Source: Chionoecetes opilio (lineage: Eukaryota > Arthropoda > Malacostraca > Decapoda > Majidae). From it: 64,000 nucleotides of DNA. The stretch lies in the NCBI GenBank assembly GCA_016584305.1, contig JACEEZ010021742.1, forward strand, positions 43,501 through 107,500, written 5' to 3'. Below the pieces are notes generated by a model, which was not told where the DNA came from, made no database searches, and saw only the letters and a list, made by a program, of their open reading frames with translations. Numbering within the stretch: the stretch's first letter is position 1; the number at the start of each line of letters is the position of its first letter. Of the stretch, positions 11,316 to 22,633 are shown one piece after another. Position numbers and translations under genes: made by a program.

Positions 11316-13020
11316 CCCTACCGCCAATAACACTAAAGTCGCCACTGCACATATATGTCGTCAGGCGCCATATATTACGAATTTTATCATCACTACAGAT
11401 ACATAATTGTATGTGCCACTAAAGAGGCATGCACAGTAGTTTATATGGGGAGTTTTCTAATAAGCTCACGCTCAAGCCTGTCTCTCAGGCTGTCACATCT
11501 TCTGTTCTGTGAGGCTGAATGATCTATCATTTACCGTAAATTCTCTGTACTTCTTCGGGACATATCAGAATTACCCTTCAATACAACAACTGAAACAGTT
11601 CTTAATAAAAAATGTAGTTTATAATTTTATTTGTCTGCACTTGGTGAAAATATTGGCAAAACAATTGAATATTTGAAAACTCAATCTTTAAAAATCGTCT
11701 TTTCATAAAAAAACACAAGTTCAAGCAGAATGAGGCTTCAGGAAATATCTACTTGTATGTAAGCATTCACTGAGTACCTATTTTGGGTGTATATGTCTCT
11801 CTTACGACGAACATTTAACCAAGAAGTAATTTAAGTGCTTGGCACCTCAACGAACAGTCCTCTATCGAAGACAATACATGGTCTTGTTTACTATTTCCCC
11901 CGCCGCGAACTCTAAGCCCCTCCACCTCAATCTTTCCCTCTGAATCAATCAATCAACCCTTCCCTCTGAATACCCTATGTCCTCTGGTTTATCCTATTGT
12001 AACGAAGGAGGGTGGGGGCAACCCACCCCTCTCAAACTTCGTCACACTAACGGCTCGGGGCTATGGAGGAGACGGAAAGGACTGCAAGGAGACTTTTACT
12101 GCTGTGCACGGCCTTATTACCCCAACTACTACTACCCACAGTACATATAGTGACTACACGTCTGTCACGTAACATACACGCGCCACTCCGCTCCGCCCCA
12201 ACACAACACAAATCACAGTCAAAGCACGAAATAAGGAGACGAAAGTCTTCTTTATGTGGGAAACGGTATGTGGGAGCGGATGCCACGAATATTCCAGTAG
12301 AGGATAGAGTGTGATGAGATAAGCGGGTGATGATAGTTAGGATGACATGTAGCCTGTGGTATTGAGAAGTTAGGAGTATCAGTGATATGAGCTGTGAGGT
12401 AAGGAGCGGCGCTGTGGCGATAAGGCGCTGAGCTGTCCATCCCCGTGTCGTGTCAACAGGAAAGTGGGTGATAGCAGATCCTGCCGGCGGGATGGTTTCT
12501 GTGGAGATGCTGAACGCCACACTCTGTTTTGGTTAAATGTTCGTCGTAAGAGAGACATATACACCCAAAATAGGTACTCAGTGAATGCTTACATACAAGT
12601 AGATATTTCCTGAAGCCTCATTCTGCTTGAACTTGTGTTTTTTTATGAAAAGACGATTTTTAAAGATTGAGTTTTCAAATATTCAATTGTTTTGCCAATA
12701 TTTTCACCAAGTGCAGACAAATAAAATTATAAACTACATTTTTTATTAAGAACTGTTTCAGTTGTTGTATTGAAGGGTAATTCTGATATGTCCCAAAGAA
12801 GTACAGAGAATTTACGGTAAATGATAGATCATTCAGCCTCACAGAACAGAGGATGTGAGATGCGCGAGAGACATCTGGCGGTTTAGCTTCGAAAACTCCC
12901 CATTAAGTACCTGTCTTCAGTGGCACATACAAGTCTATAGTGATGCTAAAATTAGTAATATTTAGCGCCTGGCGACAAAAGTGCAGTGGCGACTATAGTG
13001 TTATTGACGGGTGTTGTTGG
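11316..13020. repeat. Hairpin MITE split by a foldback element
   Basis: Left half 11316-11444 and right half 12904-13020 match the two arms of the intact hairpin MITE at 39661-39915 (TAACACTATAGTCGCC-type ends, GGCGACATTAGTGCAGTGG inside). The foldback element occupies the loop. Confidence 0.65.
11445..12903. mobile_element. Foldback element, copy 2
   Basis: Arms 11445-11840 and about 12520-12903, homologous to copy 1; termini ATGGGGAGTTTTC and its complement. The centre (about 11900-12520) shares part of its sequence with the centre of copy 1. It is inserted near the axis of a hairpin MITE whose halves lie on both sides. Confidence 0.75.
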
Positions 13021-13662
13021 TTGACGGTGCCCGAGATTCCTAGCATTTCACCTCTCTCAGCGACAATTACCATTACAACAATAATCAAATAGTGGTCAGG
13101 TAGCTACAGCGTACGCCATTACACTTCCGTACTGTGCGTGGGCAGATAGAGGGCAGTAGAGGAAAATGGTGAGGTCAAAAGCCCACAGTCTGAGCGGTGG
13201 CGTCGTCGTTTCCATGGTAACAGCGGGGATTTGTTTACATACCACTGCGAGGCGCCCACAAGCGTTTGATAGAGGGGTACAGAAACCCGAACGGCGCAAG
13301 CCGCTCAAATTCTTCTTCTCAAACGCAGCCCAGGTCTTCTCTATCTCTCTTCTTCAGCGAGAACAGAGCACAGTAATATAGCACCTGGAATATCAATTTC
13401 GCCCAAAATAACTCGAAATTCTTCCATCGCCGTAGTTTTCCCTTCGTAGGTCCACCCGCGGCGACCCCGCCTTATCCCCACAATCCACCGATGTATACAA
13501 GCCGTGACCTCGATGAAGTCGATGAAGTGTGGGGGTAACACCTTGGTATCGGTGATTTTATTCTGATTCTTGAAGTGTTGTGGTGTTTGTTGCTTGATCA
13601 CCCCGTTTTGTGCTTATACTTGTAAATGTTATTTTGAAATGTCTTGGTTTTCTTGCTAATCA

Positions 13663-15228
13663 ATGTTCTTGCTGTTTCCTTGTTTTCCACATCAGTAACA
13701 AAGTTTGTTTCTTCACATCTGCATCCTGTTCATCTGCTAGGAGTAAAAATGTTGCAAGTTTTACATCATTTGTCAGTGTGTTGTCTTGTAGAAAGTTTAA
13801 GTTTTCCCTGATGTCTTTATATTCCTCGCAGTGTAATAGGAAGTGTTCTAAAGTTTCATCCTGTCCAGTGTTACATGTCGTGCATGCTGTGTTCCCGTGG
13901 GTGTGTCTGTTCCTGTAGTTTAGTTTCAGTGTGTTGCTTCTGCATCTTATCAAAGTTGTAGTGGATTCATCATTATCATAAAAGTCTATTTCTTTGATGT
14001 GTGTTTTGTATGTTCTGTAAAGTCTAAGTGTCTCTTTTTCAAAAAGTTCTGCTTTCCATTTCTTGGTATCATGTTCTTTTAATTTGTCAGTTATTTCTTG
14101 TTGTGTTTTGATACTAAGTTGGTCTATGTTGGTATTAAGCTCTTTTAAATAACTGTTGACTGTTTTGGTCCAGTAATCTTTCCCATTTTCTAGTCTTTGT
14201 AGCAAGCATCGTTCAGTAGATCATTTGTGGAGTGGGCCATAATGTATCTTATGTATGAGAGTTTAGCTTTTGCATCTCTGGTTTTCATCAAAGATGATCC
14301 AATTTCTCCTTTAAGGAAAACTGTTGGGTGTGTATTTGGGGGCTCGTAGTATTGTTCTGAAAGCTTTGTTCTCTGTTGTTTGGAGTTTTTCTAGGTTGTT
14401 ACTGTTGTATGGTATGATGCCTTGACAGTAGAGAAGCTTGGGTAACATCACTTGTTTCCAGTATGTTTTTCCAATGAGGACCCTGTTGGTGCTTTTTGCC
14501 ACTACTGCTGCTGTTACATTACTCAACCTGTGGGCTTCCTTTAGGGTTTCTTTCTTGAATTGATCAAAGCATCTTCTTTTGTTGGTGATATTTATCCCCA
14601 AGTATTTTATTTCCTTTGTTATTTTGATATCACAGAGATTATCAAGAGCTGTTTCATGGTTGTAAATCAGTATATGGCTTTTGTCTTTATTCATCTCCAG
14701 GCCACTTGCTCTTGCTGCTTCGATGAGTGTCAATGTCATGTTTAGGGCATCTGATTCACTTTGTGCTAAAATAAGGCCATCATCTGCATAAAACAATGCA
14801 GGGATAAAGCATATCTCATCTTTGAATCCAATATTTGTTTGGTTCAGGTGTAGGATGATGATATATGTTATCATTAAGAACAGTGATGTTGAACCATTGC
14901 AGCCTTGCCTTATTCCGCTGGTGACATCCATGTTTGTTACGATCTCATTGTTTAGATACAGGATGGTCTTGTCATTTAGGTATATGTCACTTATGACGTC
15001 AATTATGTGTGGATGTATCCTGAACTTTTTTAGGCATTCTATTAGGGGCTTTCTTTTCACACTGTCAAAGGCTTTCTTGAAATCTATAGCGATGGTTATT
15101 AATGGTCTCTTCATCTTGAAAGACTGTTCGATGCAGTAGTTTAAAAGAAACAGGTTGTCTTCGATACGTCTTTTCTTTGTAAATCCAGCTTGTAGTTCAT
15201 TATCTTGTTGATTTTTGTGCATGTGCAT
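13663..15228 (-). pseudogene. Non-LTR retrotransposon RT, 5'-truncated and frameshifted
   Basis: Two reading frames, 15228-14311 and 14205-13660, together make the RT and C-terminal part of a LINE. Motifs seen: ELQAGFTKKRRIEDN, IAIDFKKAFDSVKRKPL, SGIRQGCNGSTSLF, catalytic ALFYADDGLILAQSE and GLEMNKDKSHI. At the C-terminus a CTTCNTGQDETLEHFLLHC zinc knuckle is visible. The break at 14205-14311 needs at least one frameshift. The endonuclease is absent. Both flanks carry inverted copies of the end of the palindromic repeat family (13345-13510 and 15270-15430). The clade is not assigned. Confidence 0.85.
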
Positions 15229-15269
15229 GTGATTTGTGCATGTGACCTAGTTATGGGTAGGGTCCAATG

Positions 15270-16108
15270 GGCCCCAGACATAACTACGTCACGGTTTGTT
15301 TACATCGGTGCATTGTGGGGATAAGGCGGGGTCGCCGCGGGTGGACCTACGAAGGGAAAATTACGGCGATGGTTAGAATTTCGAGTTAGTTTGGGCGAAA
15401 TTGATATTCCAGGTGCTATATTACTGTGCTCTGTTCTCGCTGACAACACTATAGAGAAGACCTGAGGTAATGGCTGATGTGCAGAGGCTTCTAAACCAAG
15501 AAAACAGAGTCATAACAGAGCCTCGTCAAAAGGTAAGCAACTGGTAGGTACGTAATGTGTCCCTACCACTTGCTTACTTCTTAATGAGACTCTGCTGTGA
15601 CTGTTTTCCTGGTTTAGAAGCCTTTGCACATCAACCATCACCTCAGGTCTTCTCTATGTTGTCAGCGAGCGCGGATATATAGCACCTGGAATATCAATTT
15701 CGCCCAAAACAACTCGAAATTTTTTCATCGTCGTAGTCTTCTCTTTGTAGGTTGTACATAGTCATGGTTATGATAGTATTAAAATACCTTATTAATTGAG
15801 TTCCTTTTGTTGTCTTTCCTCATAATAAGTAGTGGTACATCATGGTTTAAGTGTTACTTGACGAGCCAATGAATACTCTTCAGTCTATACCACCATCACC
15901 AACCTTTGCTTTGATTTATCTTATTACTCCATCCATAAACAAGTTGCATAACCACAGTGACATTACCCATCCTTGCCTCATGGTACCTGGTACTCTCGTC
16001 TACCGAAATGCTCGTCCCTACATAAATCGGGAAAACTCGCCGACGGTAATGGTTAGGTTAGGTTAGGTAAAGGTCAGTTAGGTTAGGTATTCATAATCAC
16101 AGGTAAAA
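15270..16108 (+). repeat. Single arm of the 2-kb palindrome family
   Basis: Closely matches 3838-4690 in the same orientation and stops abruptly at the LINE endonuclease fragment. The matching outer end is repeated in inverse orientation at 13345-13510. Confidence 0.7.
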
Positions 16109-16109
16109 G

Positions 16110-16345
16110 CTTAGTTCAGTTCCCTCCGTAACCTCTATCCATATAGACTCTATGCTGTCATCTGTTTTTATAACATTATTAACACAACACTGCAATGCAT
16201 CTCTTGCATAAAGCACAACTCCTCCACCTCGTCTGCCTACTCTGTCCTTGTGAAATAACTTATACCCAGCTATCTCGACTTCCGGATCAAATAACTTTCC
16301 TGACATATCCAACCATGTTTCTGTTAATGCTAATATATCAAAAAT
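16110..16345 (-). pseudogene. LINE ORF2 endonuclease (EEP/APE type), 5' fragment
   Basis: The minus strand reads FDILALTETWLDMSG, then AGYKLFHKDRVGRRGGGVVL and YARDALQ, the usual start of the apurinic-type endonuclease of LINE ORF2. It is cut off at about 16109, where an arm of the palindromic repeat family (15270-16108) begins. No reverse transcriptase follows. Confidence 0.8.
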
Positions 16346-16567
16346 CCTCTACACTATTTATTCCTCTCAGGAAATCTATCTTTTTTTTTAAATACTCCTA
16401 CAGTTTGTATACATAGTAAACTTTCAAGCAACTCCTCTTCTTTTTGTCAATTTTCCCTTTATCTTTAACTAAACACCTCCTCTCTCTCTTCTTACGAATC
16501 ACTTTAGTTCCCTGCCTTCTGATACTCCTCCTAGTGTCGTAAGTTTCCTTTACCCCGACCCCCGTGT

Positions 16568-17668
16568 CTAAACCCCGGTTCTCTGTCTTAAAAAAGCCTG
16601 CAGTGCATCTACCTCCCTTTCAAGGGATTCAGACAAGATCTGAACTCCTTTCCTCGAAAAGTGCACCCCGTCCCTGCGGTAGAGGTGGTTATGCCCGAAG
16701 AAGAGGTCCCAGCTGTCGACAAAGGCCCAACCATTGGCTTTGCAATGAAGTGCCAGCCGGCAATTCAGAGCAATAGCCCTGGAGTACCACAAGTCGTCAA
16801 CAAAGCGTCTTGGAAGGACACCACACACCACAGGGAACCCACCCCTGTCCCTAACTTTACCTACAGCTTCCTTGAACCGCCGTAGCAATTCCTCACTTCT
16901 TACACACTCAACATCATTTCCCCCGGCACTCAGGCAGACGATGGGCTTTTTCCCTTGGCCTGCCATGCACTCCACTATCTTATCACTAACATAACCTATC
17001 CCCTTCCCTGGATAACTCACCCACTTCATGCGCATCCCTTCCCTGTCACAGAACCTGCTGTCAAGATGCCTAACCTGACTGTCACCAACAACCAAGATGT
17101 TACCTTCGGGTAATGATGTATCGTCCACCTTCCTTACCTCCGTATCTCCCTCTTGCAGCCCTGAGAGTACCTGAAATTGGTTCATGCACACAACATGGTC
17201 ATTGTTTACCTTTTTCTCCTTCGGGCGGGCTCCATGATCAACTACCTTCCAAACACCAATCCCTGGTGACTTACTGGTGACCTTAGTAGTCTCTCGAGTC
17301 ACATCTCGCTCTGGTACCCCTACAAGTACATCTCTCGCATGTGCCCCTCCACTCACTCCACTTGGACCTTCACCTCCACACTTAAGAGAACGTATCTCTA
17401 TTTCCTGCTTCATCACAACGCTTTTCAATTCGTTCACTTCATTTGCAAAGCTCATTTTCAGGTCTTCGATCGCCTCCAGAATAGTCTTAAGCGCATCTCC
17501 ACACCCTTCACTACACTCTCCCTCGACCCTTCTCACTCCCTCTACCACACTAGTTTTAACCTCAGCCTCCTTCACTCCTACCACACTACCACTCTCAACC
17601 CCCGCAGAAGCACACAACACCACTTCTCTCTCCGCCTCCACAACACTCTCCATCACAGACGTAGCCAT
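16568..17668 (-). CDS. LINE ORF1, SGNH-hydrolase-like protein
   Basis: Intact 366-codon ORF. Residues 55-95 are heptad-like and may form a coiled coil. Residues 190-355 carry SGNH/GDSL-type blocks: ILVVGDSQVRHLD (Ser196), LSAGGNDVECV (Asn251) and RRDGVHFSRKG (Asp333, His336). ORF1 proteins with an esterase-like domain are known in several CR1-like LINEs; the role is inferred to be RNA or lipid binding during retrotransposition. It is followed 3' on the same strand by an endonuclease fragment (about 16345-16110), the expected ORF2 start. The 5' UTR continues to about 17760. The first few codons and the 5' UTR are also present at 27023-27140, in the second copy of the segmental duplication. Confidence 0.8.
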   Translation of the reverse strand: MATSVMESVVEAEREVVLCASAGVESGSVVGVKEAEVKTSVVEGVRRVEGECSEGCGDALKTILEAIEDLKMSFANEVNELKSVVMKQEIEIRSLKCGGEGPSGVSGGAHARDVLVGVPERDVTRETTKVTSKSPGIGVWKVVDHGARPKEKKVNNDHVVCMNQFQVLSGLQEGDTEVRKVDDTSLPEGNILVVGDSQVRHLDSRFCDREGMRMKWVSYPGKGIGYVSDKIVECMAGQGKKPIVCLSAGGNDVECVRSEELLRRFKEAVGKVRDRGGFPVVCGVLPRRFVDDLWYSRAIALNCRLALHCKANGWAFVDSWDLFFGHNHLYRRDGVHFSRKGVQILSESLEREVDALQAFLRQRTGV

Positions 17669-17871
17669 TCTAATCCCTAGAGCTCAACCAAACACAACCT
17701 CACTCCACGGAGACGTCAGGTGAACTGAACACAGCTGAACTGAACTAAACTGGCACAGCATTACGATAAGTTGCCATCGCCTGGAGATAACTTTTTATTG
17801 GGTAAAATGGCCTTGTTTGATGAGTTTCATCCATTATTGCTTGGTACACCCTGACACTTGGCACTTGATAC

Positions 17872-17996
<125 letters not shown>

Positions 17997-17999
17997 CAT

Positions 18000-18071
18000 A
18001 AAAACATAAAAACATAAGAAAATAAGGAAGCTACAAGAGGCCGCGAGACCTACACGAGGTAGTTCCTGTAA
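18000..18071 (-). mobile_element. LINE 3' tail fragment (duplication copy A)
   Basis: About 70 bp of the LINE 3' end immediately after the long (GA)n tract. The same arrangement is found at 27350-27421 in copy B. Confidence 0.65.
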
Positions 18072-18247
18072 ACTTAACAAATAAACTTATCCATTACACC
18101 AATAATAATACACCAGCTTCCTTGTGCCTTATATTATTATCTGATACTGATATTTAAGATGTAACCTGACATGTACGGCAGATCTTGTACCACAAACAGA
18201 TACAGAGAGAAAATGCTGACAAGAATAAAGGAGGTCTCCGCTACGAT

Positions 18248-18587
18248 CTCACACACTCACACACACACACACACAACACACACACACACACACACACACA
18301 CACCTGTATCTGAAGCTGGAGCCCATGTGGAAGAAGCTGTGTCTGCCGGTGGAAGCCTTGAGGCGGAGGAACGAGTGGCGCTCCACCGCACCCTTCCACC
18401 GCTGTTTTCATGTCTTCTCGTGGAGCAGCCTGGGTGTGGGGGGGACAGGGGTGAGTGTGGGGGGATGTGAGGCCAACAAGTCACCAAAATCACAAGTCAA
18501 TCAGTCACAAGTCAATCAAAGTCACAAGTCACCATATAAGCCATTATGACATCTGGCCCTGTATGCTGCACCTTGGTCAGCACACAC

Positions 18588-18652
<65 letters not shown>
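18248..18652 (+). repeat. (CA)n tracts of duplication unit A
   Basis: CA tracts at 18248-18302 and 18580-18652. Unit B counterparts are 27594-27616 with 28750-28772 (split by a LINE) and 29050-29118. Confidence 0.93.
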
Positions 18653-18656
<4 letters not shown>

Positions 18657-18897
18657 GAAATTTGGCAATAAATCATATTTTTCAGATTCACTTGCAAACT
18701 ATTAGGCGCAAGCAGCAAATGTATAGACTAGTTAATAGTAAAGCTAGATCAGACAAAGAGCTTCCTTAGCTAAGTGTTTGGTAACCCTTGCCTTCCTATA
18801 GCAGTGCATTGGCTGTGACTGTTGCCATCACACCCGTGGCTGGGGATGGGGGGAAGGAGGCAGCCTGCAAGTGCCTTCTGGGTCTCCTCACCACGGC

Positions 18898-18931
18898 TTC
18901 CCCTCAAGCACTGTTGTATGCATCCCTGCAA
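18898..18931 (-). other. Candidate 34-nt micro-exon (unit A; unit B at 29363-29396)
   Basis: The minus strand has acceptor GCTTTTGTTTGCAG and donor GTGAGGAGA around 34 nt. Joined to its neighbours the reading stays open (KIQWMHTTVLEGKPW). A competing plus-strand ORF (ALAVTVAITPVAGDGGKEAA) covers the same bases. Confidence 0.25.
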
Positions 18932-19052
18932 ACAAAAGCACCATACCAATCACTACTTGGCTTGCAACATCACTTAGTTACCATATACAAAATATCATAA
19001 TTACAATAGATAATACATTAGATACTACGCGTTGCCATTCCTTATTCAAATA

Positions 19053-20179
19053 CAGTCAAACATCGATATAACGGACCTCGATGTAACGGACTTCGGATAT
19101 AACGAACTCCATTTGCGTGACTTTTTTTTTTTTTTTTTTTTTTTTGCATATCAGACCACTTATCGCCGCTCGAATTGTCAACTCAACATTATTGTATTAT
19201 TTTCTCATTTTACTTTGGAATGCTTAGGTTTTAAGGAGTTTTGATGTAACACATATTAAGATATAATATTATAAGGAAAGGAAGGAGCCTGTGTTGCTAG
19301 TGATTTAGTGGTACACGTAGAAGGTGTGTATTGTTTAAAATAGTGACTATTAGTGTTATGGCGTGGCCGCTGCTACGTCTCCCTGTCACCTCAACACCCT
19401 AAATCACCCTTATCTAAGGTGACACGCAGTGCTACACTGACCTAAATAGTGACACGTGTATAGAACTACACTTCACAACCATATAATATATATAATAATG
19501 AGCATTAGTCATGATAATAAGCAATACCTTTGGAAGCCACGGCTGAATCTGGCTCGTAGTAATTTGCTTACATTTCACTAGAGCTTGAGCTTGACTAGCT
19601 ACACGGTCTGATTGTGTTTGTGATTATTTCTCATTTATTTCACGTGTAGGAGCGGACCAAATTCAGCATGTAGTGCCAGTCACTGTTTACCTCCCAACAT
19701 AGCTACACAGTCTGGTTGTGTTGGTGATTATTTCTCATTTATTTCACGTGTAGGAGCGGACCAAATTCAGCATGTAGTGCCAGTCACTGTTTACCTCCCA
19801 ACATAGCTACACAGTCTGGTTGTGTTTGTGATTATTTCTCATTTATTTCACGTGTAGGAGCGGACCAAATTCAGCATGTAGTGCCAGTCACTGTTTACCT
19901 CCCAACATAGCTACACAGTCTGGTTGTGTTGGTGATTATTTCTCATTTATTTCACGTGTAGGAGCGGACCAAATTCAGCATGTAGTGCCAGTCACTGTTA
20001 TCCTCCCAACATAGCTACACAGTCTGGTTGTGTTTGTGATTATTTCTCATTTATTTCACAATTTTTCCGTTTTTTTCATATATTTTTCCAACCTTGGGAA
20101 AATACCCTCGCTATAACGGACAATCGGCTTTAACGGACCACTCCTCCCCCCTTTAGTCCGTTATATCGAGGTTTGACTG
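19053..20179. mobile_element. pogo/Tigger-like MITE (duplication copy A)
   Basis: Termini CAGTCAAACATCGATATAAC and GTTATATCGAGGTTTGACTG are flanked by TA. The interior carries about four tandem copies of a 116-bp unit (19593-20060). The assignment rests on TIR style and the TA target. Confidence 0.7.
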
Positions 20180-20542
20180 TACGTATATTTCAGGTTTACT
20201 ATGCAGGTTGATATGAGTCATTCTTTTAAGCTGTCTATTTATTGATCACATGTGTATTTTCTCCTTATATATTTGTATTATTGGTAACGTTTATGCGCAA
20301 CGTATATTCTAAAATAATACATAATAAATCAAACATGTATATTTTAGGTGTACTGTATTAGCTTGATATTGGACGCATTTTTAAGCTGCATATAAATCAT
20401 GTACATATTTTGCAATTATTAATATATCACTGTAGTTATACATCCCTGCCACCCATTGTACTAATTACTACATGGCTGACACCAACACTTTTATAATAAA
20501 TATCATAATTCCATCACATGCTTCTAAACACTGATCTTACTC

Positions 20543-21232
20543 ACACTGTATCTTTGCTGTGCTGACAGGAGGTCTGTGCAGTGAAGTCATGGCTGGCTAT
20601 GTGGCTATGTGGCAGTGGAGGCATGGCTGGCTATGTGGCTATGTGGCAGTGGAGGCATGGCTGGCTATGTGGCTATGTGGCAGTGGAGTCATGCCTGGCT
20701 ATGTGGCTATGTGGCAGTGGAGGCATGGCTGGCTATGTGGCTATGTGGCAGTGAAGGCATGGCTGGCTATGTGGCTATGTGGCAGTGGAGGCATGGCTGG
20801 CTATGTGGCTATGTGGCAGTGAAGGCATGGCTGGCTATGTGGCAGTGAAGGCATGGCTGGCTATGTGGCTATGTGGCAGTGGAGGCATGGCTGGCTATGT
20901 GGCTATGTGGCAGTGGAGTCATGCCTGGCTATGTGGCTATGTGGCAGTGGAGTCATGCCTGGCTATGTGGCTATATGGCAGTGAAGTCATGCCTGGCTAT
21001 GTGGCTATATGGCAGTGAAGTCATGCCTGGCTATGTGGCTATGAAGTCATGCCTGGCTATATGGCAGTGGAGTCATGCCTGGCTATGTGGCTATGTGGCA
21101 GTGGAGTCATGCCTGGCTATGTGGCTATATGGCAGTGACGTCATGCCTGGCTATGTGGCTATGTGCAGTGAAGTCATGCCTGGAGCCCAACATTCGTACA
21201 GGCACCCAGACTTGCCAGGACGTGCTGGAGGA
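20543..21232 (-). other. Candidate exon interrupted by the 34-bp array (unit A)
   Basis: The minus strand has acceptor GAACTCTTTTTTGCAG and, beyond the array, donor GTGAGTAAG. Without the array the reading is open; with it, in-frame TAG codons appear. The plus strand reads TGTQTCQDVLEERSCKKEF then a stop. The unit B counterpart is about 30687-33317. Confidence 0.25.
20581..21180 (+). repeat. 34-bp minisatellite, array A
   Basis: Units GCAGTGGAGTCATGCCTGGC plus TATGTGGCTATGTG, some shortened to 24 bp. The seed motif GCAGTGAAGTCATGCCTGGA is present once in the flank. The apparent ORFs inside are repeat artefacts. Confidence 0.88.
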
Positions 21233-21548
21233 GAGGAGCTGCAAAAAAGAGTTCAGCCAAGGGCATTAGTTCCTGGGTTCCTGAGTGGTAAGGGGGCGGA
21301 CATCCTAACACCCTAACCTAAAGGAAAACACTGCCATGGGTACGTTACATAATGCATTCTTGTACGCCGCTGGAGCTCCTGCGATGTCTGGCAGTCCCGC
21401 GACGGCTTGCAAAACTTACCTGAAATGATTGCCACGCTTAATAACGTTGCCCAATACATACAAGGGGGGGGGGGGGACAAGGGGCACCCACTCCATTACA
21501 GATCAGTGTCTCTAACCAGTGTGGTAGGTTAGTTATGTGTGACAATAG

Positions 21549-21771
21549 TTAACCCCTTGAGGCCCAGAACGTTATTTCCATTGTAATTTGGGTACCATTA
21601 GACGATTTTTAGTGAATATAAGGAATATTTTATAGATAACTTTTACTATGACCTGTTTAGTAGCCTTGTCCACTAGCTAATTTGGTATATTTAGTGACTT
21701 TTCGTAATTTTATGGCTAACAACAGACGATTTTTTGTATAGCCAAGGAAAGATCTGGGCGTGAAGGGTTAA
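21549..21771 (+). mobile_element. TTAA-flanked MITE (copy 1)
   Basis: Family of about 210-223 bp with ends TTAACCCCTTGAGGCCCAGA and GGGCGTGAAGGGGTTAA; TTAA at both ends is the piggyBac-type target. This copy is in duplication unit A. Confidence 0.75.
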
Positions 21772-22186
21772 TGCACAGATGGAATTAGTATCTGGAGAGT
21801 GAGCATCGTGTAGGACAGACCATTCAGATTCACAGGTCCTGCAAATTTACAATGACTACATGATTCAAGCACTGCTGACCTTAGAGAAACAGATGCTTGA
21901 CAATCTTTGCAGAATACGTGCCTAGATTAGATTAGATTAGATATCTTATTGACCACACCAATACAAAGAAAAATCACATACTACATATCCTAGGGTCCAA
22001 CAAAGGAATACATAATTATGATGAATAACTAAATTATAAATCTTCACTCAACCTAAAGATTAACGCATCTATCCATAATATTTTGTCTATAGCTGTACAC
22101 ACATATCATCGGTCATTGTTCTTGAGAATAAATCATAGATACACATACACTTCACACCTGGAGGACAATACTCACCACACTGAAGA

Positions 22187-22360
22187 GATGGCGAGGCAGA
22201 CGCTTCAGTGCCAGCTACGGATTGCCTCAAGCACGTTGGCTTTCCGTAATAAATATTTGTACGGCAGGAGTCCGGCGTCCCCGAGAACAGTGGTGGCGGT
22301 TAGGAAAGTGGGATTTCGGGCATTCTTGAGGAGAATAACTTTCCGTCCGACAGTCCCCCC
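22187..22360 (-). other. GC-rich exon-like segment with open frames on both strands (unit A; B at 34284-34457)
   Basis: The minus strand reads VGRKVILLKNARNPTFLTAT and VLGDAGLLPYKYLLRKANVL, then EAIRSWH and a stop, with donor-like GTGAGTATT 33 nt further. The plus strand reads LQCQLRIASSTLAFRNKYLY and onward. Both are conserved between units. Not recognised. Confidence 0.3.
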
Positions 22361-22403
22361 AACACCCCTCTGCCGGAGTCACTGGATCCCCGCAGGAGGC
22401 CCG

Positions 22404-22452
22404 GGGGCGGGGCACCACTGGCCCGGAGTGAGGGCCAGTGGTGCCCCGCCCC
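22404..22452. other. Perfect 21-bp inverted repeat with 7-nt loop
   Basis: Arms start GGGGCGGGGCACCACTGG, loop GGAGTGA. Repeated without change at 34500-34548 in the second duplication unit. Confidence 0.9.
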
Positions 22453-22633
22453 GTGAAGACGACGTGCCCGCGCTAACACAACAGCTCACTCAGCCACGGC
22501 AGCTACACTCTGAAACAAACACACATACTTAATGCATGATTCTAAACATTATACACATTCACCATGAAAAAAAATGTGCAAGTATTATGAATAAAGCGAT
22601 ACTGTAAAATGCAGCCTACAAAAATACAGGCAT

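Noticed and set aside
12047..12520. 157-codon ORF in the foldback centre
   Set aside because: No recognisable domain, and the corresponding centre of copy 1 does not keep the frame.
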